Shown here: piece by piece, positions 36,364 to 47,726 of the stretch
Numbering within the stretch: the stretch's first letter is position 1
How the letters are laid out: every line of letters begins with the position of its first letter
Origin: Luscinia megarhynchos
Lineage: Eukaryota; Chordata; Aves; Passeriformes; Turdidae
NCBI GenBank assembly: GCA_034336665.1
Contig: CM067566.1
Coordinates: 22,729,330-22,793,329, forward strand
Length of the DNA stretch: 64,000 nucleotides
Direction of reading: 5' to 3'
Program-made: the position numbers and the translations under genes
Notes under the pieces: generated by a model
The model's input: the letters and a program-made list of their open reading frames with translations, nothing else
Told to the model about the DNA's origin: nothing
Databases searched by the model: none

Positions 36364-38661
36364 AAAGAGAGAGGTACATTCAGATGCAAAGGAAGAAGAA
36401 TGTTTTGCTTCTGAGGTGGAGCCTATTGAATTAACTGAAGTTGATAAAACTTCTCCTGGTATTTCTCTAACATTAGAAAGTAATTGTGATCCTGAGCATT
36501 TTCAGAAGGAGGAAAAAGAAATGGAAGATAACTCAGTGGAACACAATTCTGAGAACAGCACTGTTCAAGATGACTTGGAAATTAATTTATCAGATTGCAC
36601 AAAGAAAGAGCTGCCCATGGAGAAGAAAGGAGAGAAGGGATTAAAAACAGAAAAAACTGAAGCAGAAATGGATGAGGTTGATGTGATCCCAACTGAAGAG
36701 ACTGTAAACTTACACACAGGTGGAGCTGAGGAACACAGTGATAACAACAGTCTCAAAGTTCAAACTGCAGTTGAACAATTGGGCAAAATATGTATGGAAC
36801 CAAAATCAACACAAATGAGTAACACAGTGGAACCAAGCAGTTTGGCTTTTGATGCATCAGGAAAACCAGAACTGCTAAACTTTCTGGGTGACTGGCCCAT
36901 GGAACAAACAATGGGACAGAGAGTCAAAAGATCCAGAAGACTAGAAAAATCTCTTCTGAAGGGTGATAAGGAAGGTGAAACTCCCAGTCAGCAGCATTCT
37001 GAGATAGGTAAAGAGCAAGTGGGCCTGCCTGAGACATGTACTGTTGAGAAAGAACATGAGGATGAAAATCTACCCTGTAGCTGTTACTCTGTTAGTTCAG
37101 ATACAGTTACACCAGAATTGCAAATGTTAGGATGTTGGCCTGTCTCAGCCTCATTAGAACAGAGACAACAAAAGTCAAGGAGAATGAGAAAAACAAATTT
37201 AAATCAATGTGATGAAGATGGAAATAATGAAGACGACACTGATATGAATGCTCTTGAAACTGTTCATGTGATTCATGGGTCACCTGTGACCACTGGAGAG
37301 CAACCAGATAAAAGGAACTTGCCGGTGCACCAAGAGGAAATAGCAGCTAGTGAAACAGTAAGTGAGGAGAAATCCCAGCAAAGTAAGAGAACAAGAAAAC
37401 ATCACAAATTAGCCCTCACATTTACAAACAGCAGCTTGCCGCATCCCAGAGAAGAGGACCACGTGGCAGAGGAGAAACAGGACACAAACATATGTAGGCA
37501 AAAAAGTAGCCATTCACAGACTGAATCACAGGACTTTGCTCTCCTGTGGAGATTAGAAAAGAAAATGCTTTTTCCCTGAGACAACAAAAATACTGCATGG
37601 CAGGCTAGATGGCTTCAAACCCAAAGATACAGATAATGCCTCAGATTCTCAGGAAAAAATACCCTATCGAGTTACATATGATAAAAGTACTTTTGTGGAG
37701 GAAAGTGAGCTTATCAATATTGATGAGTCTGAAAAACTAGATATGCTCTGTAAGCTCTTTGAGTCTGTTTCATTTGAAGCTCTGAAAGATCTGTATGAAA
37801 GATGTAACAAAGACATAGACTGGGCCACAGGTCTGCTGTTAGACTCTGATGAGAAGTTACGTAAAGCTGTTGATACTGAAAGACTTCAGGTTAGTGAAGC
37901 TGAGCCAGTGGTTGCAGACCTTGATTTCAAGGCAAGTACAAATTATGATGAGAATCTCAAAGACTGCAGACAAACCTCACAAGTACTTGGGGCTGGTGAT
38001 ATCGTTGAGGCTTCAGAAGGCAAGAACTCATCACTCAGCATTGCAGAAAGTAGGACTGCCAAGACAGCTGTGACAAATGCTGACGTGTCTGACTCATTCA
38101 CTGCTACCTCATTGGATAATTCAGTGGAACTGAAAAATTCTGTGGATTCAGCCCCTAGACCTGACACAAGCAGCTCAGCAGCAGGTATCACTGAGCTGCC
38201 TGTTTCAGGAAACCACATGGGAGAGAGTGAGAGTCCTCTTGAAGAAACTGTAAATAAGCCATCACTTTCACAACTTGATGCAGGTTTGCCTCATGACCCT
38301 AACATAACTTCTACCAATTTGAAATCTGAATTAATCAATGAAAGTAACAGTAACCCTTCAGAAAGCAGTGCTGAAAATTCCAAAGGGGCTGGTTTGTTAC
38401 TGGAAATAGATCGTGCACCTCTGGTCAGTCCTTGGAGCAGTGAAGAACTGGATATGGATAAAAAACCTCAGGAGAATACCAAGGAGATAAGTGGTAAAGA
38501 GGAAATTGAAACTCCAAGCTGGGCTGCAGCTAAAGCCAAGAGACAAAGCCCTGTACCAGCGTCACATGCAGCCTTCAGTATAGATTGCCTAGAACTAACA
38601 TTGCCTCCTGAACTGGCACTCCAGCTGAAAGAGATATTTGGACCTGTTGGCATTGATGCAG
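36364..38661 (+). CDS. N4BP2: N4BP2 exon 8: large acidic region, duplicated GDWP motif, second CUE-like segment; frame disrupted at 37577
   Basis: This 2.3-kb exon encodes residues 632-1398, mostly acidic, Ser/Glu-rich and disordered. Two copies of an LG-WP...QR..(R/K)SRR motif start at residues 801 and 883. SQDFALLWRLEKK is the conserved lead-in to the second half. The frame from exon 7 then meets TGA at 37577-37579 directly after TTT CCC. The conserved continuation (ILHGRLDGFKPK, IPYRVTYDKSTFVEESEL) is open in the +1 frame from 37578 to the exon end. The exon therefore carries one base too many in the T5C3 run at 37569-37576. Correcting it gives a frame that fits the next splice phase (GCA G|GTATGA). 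A CUE-like segment lies at residues 1090-1125. The exon ends LQLKEIFGPVGIDA. Confidence 0.93.
37569..37579 (+). other. N4BP2: Frame disruption in N4BP2 exon 8 (T5C3-TGA)
   Basis: Five T, three C and then TGA. Removing any one base of the T or C run gives F-P-E-T-T-K-I-L-H-G-R-L-D and restores the conserved reading frame. As written the protein would stop after residue 1036 and lose about 740 residues, including DUF1771 and Smr. The homopolymer context points to a sequence indel. Confidence 0.85.
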
Positions 38662-40036
38662 GTATGATGTAATTACACACATATTCTTATGGGGAAAAAA
38701 ATTTGGGTAGGAAACCTTTCTTTGCCTGTACTTTTCTCCCTTCATGCTTGATTTTTAGGGAATAGATTCCTGTAATTCCTCATGGTACTGTTGTTAATGC
38801 AGAAATGAAACTGAACTAAGCATGGCATAAAATATAAGTGCAGTAGTGCTCTTCTGCCTTTGTCTTTTTGTACATGCACATACTTCAAAATAAAAAGAAA
38901 ATACATTGGCTTACTTGCATTCTGGGCAACAGGCCTTTGAGCTTATATTCAAATGCTGAAGAAATATTTAGATGATAAGGAATATGCAAATTGTGGCTGA
39001 TTAAGGAAGAAGTAAGGCAAAAAAAACCCTTTTGGCATCAGTTAAGTTGGGGAACAAGAAGGTAGATGTTAAAGGGAGATGAAGTGTGGCTGTATGCTTA
39101 AAAGATGACAGCAGACCACTCCACTGGCAAATTATAGTTAAGGAAGCCATAAGCAGCTTGAACATGCATCTCAAAAGTTAAAAAGTGGTAGAAAAAGGAA
39201 AAAAGAAAATAGGAGGAATATACAGTTTGATGTTTTTATCTCTTTTTTCCCCACACTTATTTTTTTCTCATTTCCATCTTTCTTCTTGAAGATTGCTTTA
39301 TGTGAAACCCTGGATACCTGATCTGTTGGTGGGTTTGATTGCTCGCCTCTTTGTCTTACATGCCTTTCTCCTTAAAAAACAGGGTTTTTTATAGCAGAAA
39401 AGTGTTTTATTGTGCCTCAGGCATGCCAAAAATTTGTATTTGATGCATACATACTTCCTGCTTTCTTTTTATTTTTGAAAGGGTGAGAAACACCTTTTTA
39501 AGAAAAAAGAGCTTTTGTTATGATACCATAATAATTCCTGCTATTTTCTGTAGAGTTTGGGGGGATGCTTGGAGTTTGTTTTTCTGATTTTGTGTTGGGA
39601 AGGAGGGATGTGACTGCTGTTGGGCTGTGGTGGGTGTGTTGTACAGAAAAGCAGTTGCCATGTGGATTGCAGTGGAATAGGGGGAATCACAGTTCCATGG
39701 ATGAAACTATTGTTTTCAATTAACAATGGCTTTGTAAAAGAAGAGTCTGCTAGAAAAATGGAAAACAGGAGGAAAAATATGGCTGTCCAGGTAGTCATAT
39801 TTCAGCAATATACAGTTCATGTTAACTTGCTTATTTCCTACTCTTTAAGAATTTTTGAACAGCCAGAAACAATTTCTGTGGAATGCTTTTTTTTTGTTTA
39901 GAAGTTTTTTCAGGCATGACCAGTTTATTTAGAATTTCCAAAGTTGAAATTAGTAAGTCTAGGATACTGTACTTTAATTGCTTACATACGTTTTTATAGA
40001 ATGCATCTAATAAATATATTCTCTTTGTTCCACAAG
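38662..40036 (+). other. N4BP2: N4BP2 intron 8
   Basis: GTATGA donor; acceptor TTTGTTCCACAAG. AT-rich, no recognised repeat or exon. Confidence 0.85.
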
Positions 40037-40122
40037 GTTCACTAACTGTTGAGGATTGTGTGGTTCATATTGATCTGAATTTGGCAAAAGTGATTCATGA
40101 AAAATGGAAAGAATCTATTCTG
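40037..40122 (+). CDS. N4BP2: N4BP2 exon 9
   Basis: It joins G|GT and encodes SLTVEDCVVHIDLNLAKVIH then EKWKESIL (residues 1399-1426), near-identical to the mammalian protein and the most conserved stretch of the middle region. Function unknown. The exon ends in phase 0 at CTG|GTCAGT. Confidence 0.94.
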
Positions 40123-40840
40123 GTCAGTAGATTTCTTGCTTATGATACAGTGTGGCATGCCTGTATTTTGTCAGACCATTTGTCTCCATATGTCTTGGTC
40201 TAAAGATGTTATCTTTGCAAGAACAGTGATTAAATGTAACAGTAGTTCGTAAAATGTGTGGATTGTATCAGTATGTCGTAATCATTGGAGCTGTTTAAAG
40301 ACATTTTAAGTGATGTCATGAGAACCTCATAATGAGAACAAGATTCATAAAAAAGAAGGATCATAGTGCACAATTTCACTACAAGACTGATGAAAAATTC
40401 CACTGGCCAAAAATCCTTATTGTAAAAAGGATTTTTACAAAGATCCTTATTCTGTAAAAAGAATTCTTTTATTTCTTTTATGAATTATTCCCTATACAAA
40501 ACATCTTCAGGTGCAATAATGAGTTCTATAACCTCTGTTCCTTCACAGCTCTGTAAAATTGGAATACGTTTTGGCAAAATTTTTGTTTGGTTTATATAGT
40601 TAAGGCTATGAAGTCTTAGCAGTGGGCATGTTTCTCTGGTTTGATGTGTTTTTAGAAATATAATTCTAGCTTACAAATTTCACTTTATAATTATCTTTTC
40701 TAAATATATTTATTTTAAAATACTGAATCTTTGAGAAATATTGTGAGACCTTATTTTGAAACTGCTTTAATGAGAAGCTAATACTTGAAAAGTTTTCCTG
40801 CAAAATTTATAACTTTAATGATTTTACTATTTTTATTTAG
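40123..40840 (+). other. N4BP2: N4BP2 intron 9
   Basis: GTCAGT donor; acceptor ATTTTTATTTAG. Contains a small hairpin-forming inverted repeat at 40409-40436. Confidence 0.8.
40409..40436. repeat. Small inverted repeat
   Basis: AAAAATCCTT and AAGGATTTTT flank an 8-base loop. A further partial direct copy of the left arm follows at 40441-40462. Confidence 0.6.
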
Positions 40841-40880
40841 AAGCGTCGGAGGAGAAATGAATCGTGTTCGTCTGCAGAAA
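40841..40880 (+). CDS. N4BP2: N4BP2 exon 10 (40-bp microexon)
   Basis: Encodes the basic-then-Ser segment KRRRRNESCSSAE (residues 1427-1439), in the place of the poorly conserved MERQRQEE-type segment of mammals. It is bounded by TTTATTTAG and GAA A|GTATGT. Phase 0 in and phase 1 out fit exons 9 and 11, which supports it despite its size. Confidence 0.82.
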
Positions 40881-41892
40881 GTATGTTGTGTATTTCTTTT
40901 AATTGTAAAAATACTTAAAGTTCATTATAAAAGATAATAAGTATTTGAAACTTAACATTGCAAATACTCCATCAGTTAAAAAATGATGATTTATTTATTA
41001 GGGTTAATTTTATTGCCTTTGGATCCATTTGCTAATCTCTTATGATGATGTCGGGGAGGTGAGAGAAGTTAAGCACTAGTTCCAGATGAAGCCTGTAATT
41101 TTAGGTTGTTCAGACAACTCAGAGAAGCTCTGGTTGAAGCAGACAGCTGTTTGGTAGGAATTCTCTGTGTCAAGAAAAGGAGCAGGCAGAAAATTACTAG
41201 CAGAGTAGAATTTCTGCAGGTGAGGAACGGAGGTCAAGAATGTTGCATTCACATGTTGTTTGTCAAAGGTGATTTTAGCAGGAAGATGGATGCCTTGTTC
41301 AAAAAGTATTAACATCTCTCACAATCCAGTTTTCATTCAGCTCCCAGAAGAAATGTCCTCCTATTGCAGAATGCCATTGCAGACTTGGATTGCAGCGTGG
41401 GTGCAAACTCGTGACCAAACAATGCTGTTGCCATAAACTTAACATTAACTTGTAGAAGCATAAAACCAGATCATTAAGCATCTGTCTTTAAATTCTAGAA
41501 AAAAGGCAGATAAACATACAAGTCAGTGATTCTTTTATTAAAGCAAACAACCCCCCACTTAATGTTTGTGCAGGATTGTTTACAGATGTAAGATATGTCT
41601 TAGCACTTAAAAATCTGGTGAGGAAGTCTGATGGTTTTCTTTTGTTTCACAAAATAGATAAAGATGATCACACAGTCTTTGGAAAATGGAAGTGAAGAAG
41701 ATGAAAGCAATGTGTTGGTTTCTGTTTTGCATTAATAATATTGTTGGTTTCTGTTTTAGCATTAATCTTGTTTTAACAAAACCCAAACTATATAGGTTGA
41801 AAAACTTGTCTTAATTATATTGGTATTGCATGCATATATAAGCTAATAAGTGTTTTCTCACCCTACTTCTCTTACTTTTGAATGTCCTGCAG
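40881..41892 (+). other. N4BP2: N4BP2 intron 10
   Basis: GTATGT donor; acceptor TGAATGTCCTGCAG. Contains a tandem duplication of about 24 bp (41713-41766). No exon is required by phase. Confidence 0.8.
41713..41766. repeat. Imperfect tandem duplication
   Basis: TGTTGGTTTCTGTTTT followed by (A)GCATTAAT occurs at 41713-41736 and 41742-41766, a 29-base period with one indel. Confidence 0.8.
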
Positions 41893-42125
41893 TGAGTCAG
41901 CAGATAGATACAGATGACTCAGAAATGCTGTTATCTCAGAATGCAGACAGAATACAGAAGAAAAAATCGAGCTCAGCTGCAGACACATCTAATGATGTAC
42001 AGACCAAAGCCCCAGCAACATCAGACGTTTTTCCATTTATGGATCACTGGAATGCTCAGATTCAGAAAGTTTCTCTCAGGCAAATAATTTCTGAAGAAAT
42101 AGCGATCCAGGAGAGAGAGGACCTG
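41893..42125 (+). CDS. N4BP2: N4BP2 exon 11
   Basis: It joins A|TG to give M1440 and encodes a polar stretch, then FMDHWNAQIQKVSLRQIISE and EIAIQE (about 1490-1515). This matches the mammalian LLDHWNTQTKKVSLREIMSEEIALQE block, probably a long amphipathic helix leading into the next helical segment. Phase 0 end at CTG|GTATGG. Confidence 0.94.
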
Positions 42126-43530
42126 GTATGGATAGCACCATTTTTGAAATGTGGTATAGATTTGTTACTGTTTAGTGAAATAGAGTATGTTTTACTTGGT
42201 CACTCATCCCTTACAGCTTAAATTTGTGAGACAAATGCATGCTGTTTAGTATTGCTAATTACTGTGATACAGGAGTTTGCTTGAGGTAGATGGCTCTCTT
42301 TGAAATACACAGTCTCATTTAGAATGTAATATTTCGATTGTTTCACAAAAAGATTGTGCTGCACTTCACTATCCAGATTAGCATTTGTGTTTGGTTGAAA
42401 TGTGTTTCATTGCTCAGCTAAGACCAAAGATGCTTCATGGTCCATGCTTTTTATTGTGCCAGCAGTATCAAAAGGAGTTCTTAGTTGGCTCCATGTCTTG
42501 TTTGTTTAGAAGTGTACTGGATTAGTTTTAATATATTTTTTTTTGTAAGGAGAACCCACAACATTCCCAACAGATGAGACATGAAAATAAGTACTTGAGG
42601 TTAATCTCAAACAAGATTCTGTGTTCACTTCTGAGAAAACAGTAACTCTTTATATCTTTTTACTAGTTCTTTGTTTTCCACACAGAATTCTTGTCCTCTG
42701 CCTGTTTGGCTTGTGCCTGTTGCTGCCCTCTACTGCTCCACCGGTGTTCAGAACAGGCATTCTTATTTGTAATTGTCTCTGATAAGCAGCTGTCCTAAAG
42801 TAGAGGAGCTCTGAACTGGTGTAGAAAGTTGTATGAATTACCCTATACTTTGAAAATGACTTGTGGATTCTTTCTTTGAACTGCATGTATGTGCCCTGCT
42901 GGTAACAACTACTATCATGTCCATAGCTTTATTTTCAGTTTGGATTCATGGAGCTTGGCTTTTATTTTGACCACTTTTTTTCTTTAAAACAAAAATCTGA
43001 ATATTGGAATGATCATTCCAATTGATTCTAGTCTATAATAATGTCATCTTCTCAGATGACTTCACAAGTAAAAACACTTAACACAGACACAGCTTCAGAT
43101 ACACCAAAGCAAAATTGTTTATGCTGCTTAATTAATAAAGTGTTGTTTCAACTGCAGACCCTCAGCATCGAGAAAAGAGGTGAACTTTGCACAAGCTGAG
43201 CACTGGACTAGATGGACTGGCCAAAACTTAAATCCCTTCTAAAAAATCATCATTTTACTTTGTCAAAATTATGAGGGAGCCCCAGTTGCATTACTTCAAA
43301 ATTGGACTGCAGAGTACTGCAGTGGTGTATAATACAACTCACTTGTCCTTTCTTTATGCTGATCAGTGTGGCAGGCTGATATGGCACATTGTCATTGCTG
43401 TGGGTGCATACCAACTGAGTAGATAGTTTTAAAATCATAACAAATAATGGCAAGGTTGGATTAGCTACACCTTTACTGTATTTTGTTCTAATCAAGAACT
43501 TGTAATATATTTCTTTTGTCTTCTGGGTAG
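42126..43530 (+). other. N4BP2: N4BP2 intron 11 (contains a CR1 trace)
   Basis: GTATGG donor; acceptor TTGTCTTCTGGGTAG. A short CR1-like trace lies at about 43196-43252. Confidence 0.82.
43196..43252 (+). mobile_element. CR1 LINE 3' trace
   Basis: GCACTGGACTAGATGGACTG followed by AAATCCCTTCTAAAAAATCAT resembles the CR1 GGACTAGATGA...CCCTTCCAACC tail in sense orientation. Very short and diverged. Confidence 0.5.
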
Positions 43531-43649
43531 AATCGTGTTCCTTCTACAGCTAGAAAAGACTGTGCTGCTAAACTAAAGGAGAAGCAACTTTTTGAGATGT
43601 TTCCAACTATTAATCAAAATTTCTTAATGGACATCTTCCGGGACAACAA
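43531..43649 (+). CDS. N4BP2: N4BP2 exon 12: third CUE-like segment, first half
   Basis: Encodes NRVPSTARKDCAAKLKEKQL then FEMFPTINQNFLMDIFRDN (residues 1518-1556). The LFEMFP...FLMDIF pattern has the MFP signature and spacing of a CUE/UBA-like helix 1-2. The exon ends AAC AA|GTAAGA inside residue 1557. Confidence 0.94.
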
Positions 43650-44955
43650 GTAAGAAATCTTTTTACTTCTTTGTAAAAATGGTACTCAGTTACACTCATA
43701 AATATTGAGAGTTAAAATAATGCTAAAGAATGGCTTTTTCCAAAGTAGCACTTTTGGTTAGTCTAAATACTGGCAAAACTAGCTGGTCTTAAAGGCAAAA
43801 AAGGGTATAAAAACTCTCAGTTCAGACACATTTCCTTTTAGGGTGGAATAGACAGTTTCTTTCACTGGGAGAAGAATGTCTCTGGCTACTGACCACTGAC
43901 TGACTGCCAGTGGAACTGCATATTTTCTCACGAGCTGAGGTTTAAATCTAGTGGGAGAAATTAGTGGGTGTGGTAATAATAGGTTCACAAGAAATGGCAT
44001 CTCCCCAAGGGGAAAACACTACCATCACCTGGTGTTACCTGTGAGTACTCTCCTGGTTATTAAAGCCTCTCTGAAGGAATGAGCCATCTCTCCATCTCTT
44101 CCTGCTGACTTCCCTTTCTTTCTTTCTTCTGCATTATGTTTCTGGGATATGTCTACTTTCTTAAGTCCAAGTTTCTGAGAAGTGAACTTTTTTTTTCAAG
44201 AGAAATATCCTTTTTCATTCTTGGCCATTTGAATGTCTGTCTCTGCATATGGGTTTGCATACCTACTTGTCAGTCATGCTGCCTGTCCAGGTTGTTATAA
44301 AAATCTTTCCTGTTTAAAATATATCCTTCATCCATTTCTGTAATTCAAACATTTCAGCATCTCATTTTTCACATTCTAAATTGTTCTCATAGTGTTGCCT
44401 TTCCCAAAATCTGTCTTTACTTTTGATCAGTCTGCTCTTGTTAGCTTACAAAAGAGCAAGAATAAAGAAGAAAAAGGACTTACTAGAAAGTTGTTGGCAA
44501 CTGATGTCTTAATTAAATTTGATAACCAAGTTTGTCTAAAAATACAAGGGTTTTGCCTTATTAGGGTTTCAGAAAACTGAGCTATTTTTGAGTTAGTTCA
44601 AACTATCTAACCCTTCCCAGAGAAGATTAAAAGGAACTGTCTTATCCAGCCCAATTATATCTCTTTGATTAAGGTGGGATGCAATTTATTTCAGTATGTA
44701 ATTTTCCTTTTAATGTTCAAGTGCCCCTCTGCTACATTTCAGTCGACCAAGACCATGTGTGTTGATGCCAGTAATGCCCTATTAAGGAGTCTGCAAGCCT
44801 TTCTTTAATAAACTGGCGTATTCAATTGCATTGTTTATTTTCATTGTAATCTAGTTCTGTAAAAATATCAAGGTTTGTTATAATGAATTTAGATAGATAT
44901 AGCAGCTATTAATATATATATTTGTAAAGTCACAGATTTTATTTATCCTTTACAG
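43650..44955 (+). other. N4BP2: N4BP2 intron 12
   Basis: GTAAGA donor; acceptor TTATCCTTTACAG. It splits the third CUE-like segment. No repeats or other exons recognised. Confidence 0.85.
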
Positions 44956-45094
44956 CTATTCTTTAGAACAGACTGAGCAGTTTCTGAACTGTGTTTTGGA
45001 GGCAGATCCTGTACAAACAGTTATAGCTCAAGAAAGTGGTCAGCCAAACGAAATTGTTTCTTCCTACAGTGCTGCAAAGAACCGTGAGAAGAAG
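44956..45094 (+). CDS. N4BP2: N4BP2 exon 13: third CUE-like segment, second half
   Basis: It completes N1557 and encodes YSLEQTEQFLNCVLEADPVQ then TVIAQES and a polar tail. NYSLEQTEQFLN is the expected third helix of a CUE-like fold, matching mammalian NYSLEHTVQFLNCVLE. Phase 0 end at AAG|GTATTT. Confidence 0.94.
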
Positions 45095-45196
45095 GTATTT
45101 ATATTTTTTTAACCATAGTTACAAACATAGCCAAAACTATGCTAATGAAAACACCCTACAATGCATCCATAACTTCAACAATGCAAATTCCTACAG
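45095..45196 (+). other. N4BP2: N4BP2 intron 13 (102 bp)
   Basis: The shortest intron of the gene, from GTATTT to TTCCTACAG. Its length is a multiple of three, but retention would meet a TAA six codons in. Confidence 0.85.
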
Positions 45197-45382
45197 GCCA
45201 AAAAAAGTAAGGAAGAGGATGATCCTTTATGCGAAATGTTTCAAGACTTTGAGTATCCACAGTATGATGATTTAAGAGCAGAAGCTTTTTGTCACCAGCA
45301 AAAGAGACAGGAATGTTTGAAAAAGGCTGGGGAGGCCTATCGCATGGGTATGAAGCCTGTGGCAGCTTTTTATGCACATCAG
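45197..45382 (+). CDS. N4BP2: N4BP2 exon 14: DUF1771 start
   Basis: Encodes a Lys/acidic stretch, FQDFEYPQYDDLRAEAFCHQ and the charged helical QKRQECLKKAGEAYRMG segment (residues 1604-1665). YDD-RAEA...Q..R.E...KA.EAY..G is typical of DUF1771, the helical module that precedes Smr domains. It ends CATCAG|GTAAGC in phase 0. Confidence 0.95.
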
Positions 45383-47557
45383 GTAAGCAGTAATATTGTG
45401 CTTTTTGTCTGAACTTACAGAGGTACTTAAACACTGAGTTGGAAGTGATAAGGAAACATCATGCCTACTAGAGTTGATGAATTTGGTCACTGTTTCACTT
45501 CCACTGGTAATGATAATGGCACAGGAAACTAATGTAACCAAATCCGGTGTGAGATCTCATGAGAGGTGATATCTAGTCACACATACTCCTTTGTCTTAGA
45601 TCTCTCTCACATCACATCATGTACTTGTAAACACCAAGATTTGTCTTCACGGGGTCTGGCTAGGTTCACTGCAGTGTGACATGGACTGCAACAAACACAT
45701 TTTTTTTTAATCTTCTGTATATGTTGGTGCTGAACTGTTTTTAGACACATCTTTTGTACTTTATAGGAGTCAGACAGGTGTTAAGATGTCATCTTTTGCA
45801 AGGATCTTGCTTCATCCTCCATAAATCTTGGGCAAGAGATTGTTGCCTGCTGTCTTCACTTCTTCATTCTGACTATCTTTATGGGTACAGTCTGTCTTGG
45901 GTTGGGATAAATGAGGTGTGTATATCATGCTTTTCACAATACATCTCGGTTATGGAGTGTAGATCTGCTGCTAATCAATCTTGCATGCTCTGGCCTTGGA
46001 GCACAGGCTCTTTGGTCTTCATTCAGGCACATTTCTTAGTATGTACCAGTTTGAGTTCTGCTGATCAGTGCTGTTGATCATACTCTTGGTTTTAAGTCTC
46101 ATCTCTTCTTGCAATCAAAGTTCCTCTACATTGGTTTCTTGGTGCCTTCACGGGAGACCCATCCCTTGACATCACACTTAAAAAATCTGTTATGAATATC
46201 TTCATAGATATTCATGTAGTTTTCCCCTGATCTAGTAGCGTATAAAAATTTGGTAAGAATTCACATTATAGAAGCATTTAATTCTCAACATATTATGACA
46301 GAACAAAAATGTAATACTAAATCATTTGAATTTGCTTATTCAAAAAGCTTTCATGTAAGTGGTATAACTCTAAATGTTTACATTGTTACTGTGCATGTAG
46401 GAAGTACTAATTATCTTTACAGTGAACCTTTTATGTTTTTTTATTCATATTCTTGAATTTTTGAGACTAAAGGTGTGCATGATTTTAAATAGAAATGTAA
46501 TTTCAAGTCATGTCTTACTTTTGTTCTTATCCATAAGAACAAATACAATGTATTGCAAATCTATTGAAATTTATTTATTTATTATATATTTTCCTTTAAG
46601 TAATAAAAAGGCTAAACTACCTTTATTTATAAAAAATACTTTACGCTTGGTGGCCATTGTCTTGGGAATCGTTTGCAAGTGGATTACAGAGCTGCTGTCT
46701 TGGGTCTGACACTAATGCACTTCAGATGATCCATTTTAAGAAAGTGTAAGACAGACTTTCACTTTTGTTCTCTTGAGCCTTTGTCAGTCCAATACCTGGA
46801 GTTAAATCTTCCATTCCTTTTCAGCCTGTGCCTACAGATCTTCAAGGACATAATTTGTGACTTTGATCTCTCAGATATTACCATTGAAAGGTTTATGGTA
46901 AGGAGTTGGTACTTATTCACTTTGTAAAGTGACTAAATGTACCACTCCTTGCCCTCGTCCCAGAAGAGACTTACTGACCTTGCATGTCAAAAAGATGTCA
47001 AAAAGTATTAAGAGAGATAATAGACATTATTATTACTACAGACATTGCTTTATTTTTAGTAGTATTGGTATTAAAACTGTTTACCCTTGGCTTGTCTGAA
47101 ATTTTGGGAATGCATTCAGAAGAATTAACCTCAAATACAACAGTCAGCAGGCTTTTCCTGATCTGTTGGGCAGTTTCTCTGACACTGTTTCAGTATAATT
47201 TTAGCAAAATACTTGCAGAAAATAAAAATCTATTGTTAGGAAAATAAATCTGCAACTCAGTATGGAGTGTAACCTTATGATTTTGTGCCTTTTCTGCCTT
47301 TTTTTTCTCCTAGTAAGGCTTTTATTATAAAGTCGTCTTTGTGCCAGCTTTGAGTAGTTTCTCACAAACAGATTTAATGAAATCTTGTGAATAGGTCTCA
47401 CTGAGCATCTTGCAGAAGTTCTGCTAGAATTACAAATTTTACTGGTTCAAACTTGAACTTAAAGCACCCTCCCAGTGCTGTCATTTTGAAACCAATGACC
47501 AGTGTGGATCTTAAATTATTTCTTAGTGCGTAACAGTCACTGTGCTTATGAATAAAG
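45383..47557 (+). other. N4BP2: N4BP2 intron 14
   Basis: GTAAGC donor; acceptor CTTATGAATAAAG, which has a weak pyrimidine tract for so constant an exon. AT-rich with no recognised repeat. Confidence 0.82.
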
Positions 47558-47726
47558 GGTCGCCTTCATGAGCAAAAGATGAAAGAAGCTAATCATGCTG
47601 CTGCTGTGCAAATCTTTGAGAGAGTAAATTCTTCCTTGCTGCCTATGAATGTGTTGGATTTGCATGGTCTCCATGTGGATGAAGCTGTGAATCAGTTGTC
47701 CAGAGTGCTGCAGGAAAAAAGTGAAG
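47558..47726 (+). CDS. N4BP2: N4BP2 exon 15: end of DUF1771, start of Smr domain
   Basis: Encodes GRLHEQKMKEANHAAAVQIF then ERVNSSLLPMNVLDLHGLHV and DEAVNQLSRVLQEKSE (residues 1666-1721). LDLHGLHVDEA (1698-1708) is the first Smr motif; the LDxHG element is associated with nuclease activity. In N4BP2 the Smr domain has nicking endonuclease activity. The exon ends GAA G|GTAGGG. Confidence 0.95.

Noticed and set aside
37695..38672. A separate gene of 325 residues
   Set aside because: It is the second half of N4BP2 exon 8 in the frame required by conservation and splicing; the apparent break is the one-base disruption at 37569-37579.
41659..41693. An extra exon in intron 10 (after AAAATAG)
   Set aside because: Exons 10 and 11 already fit in phase, and the piece would add a non-conserved segment and reaches a TGA.
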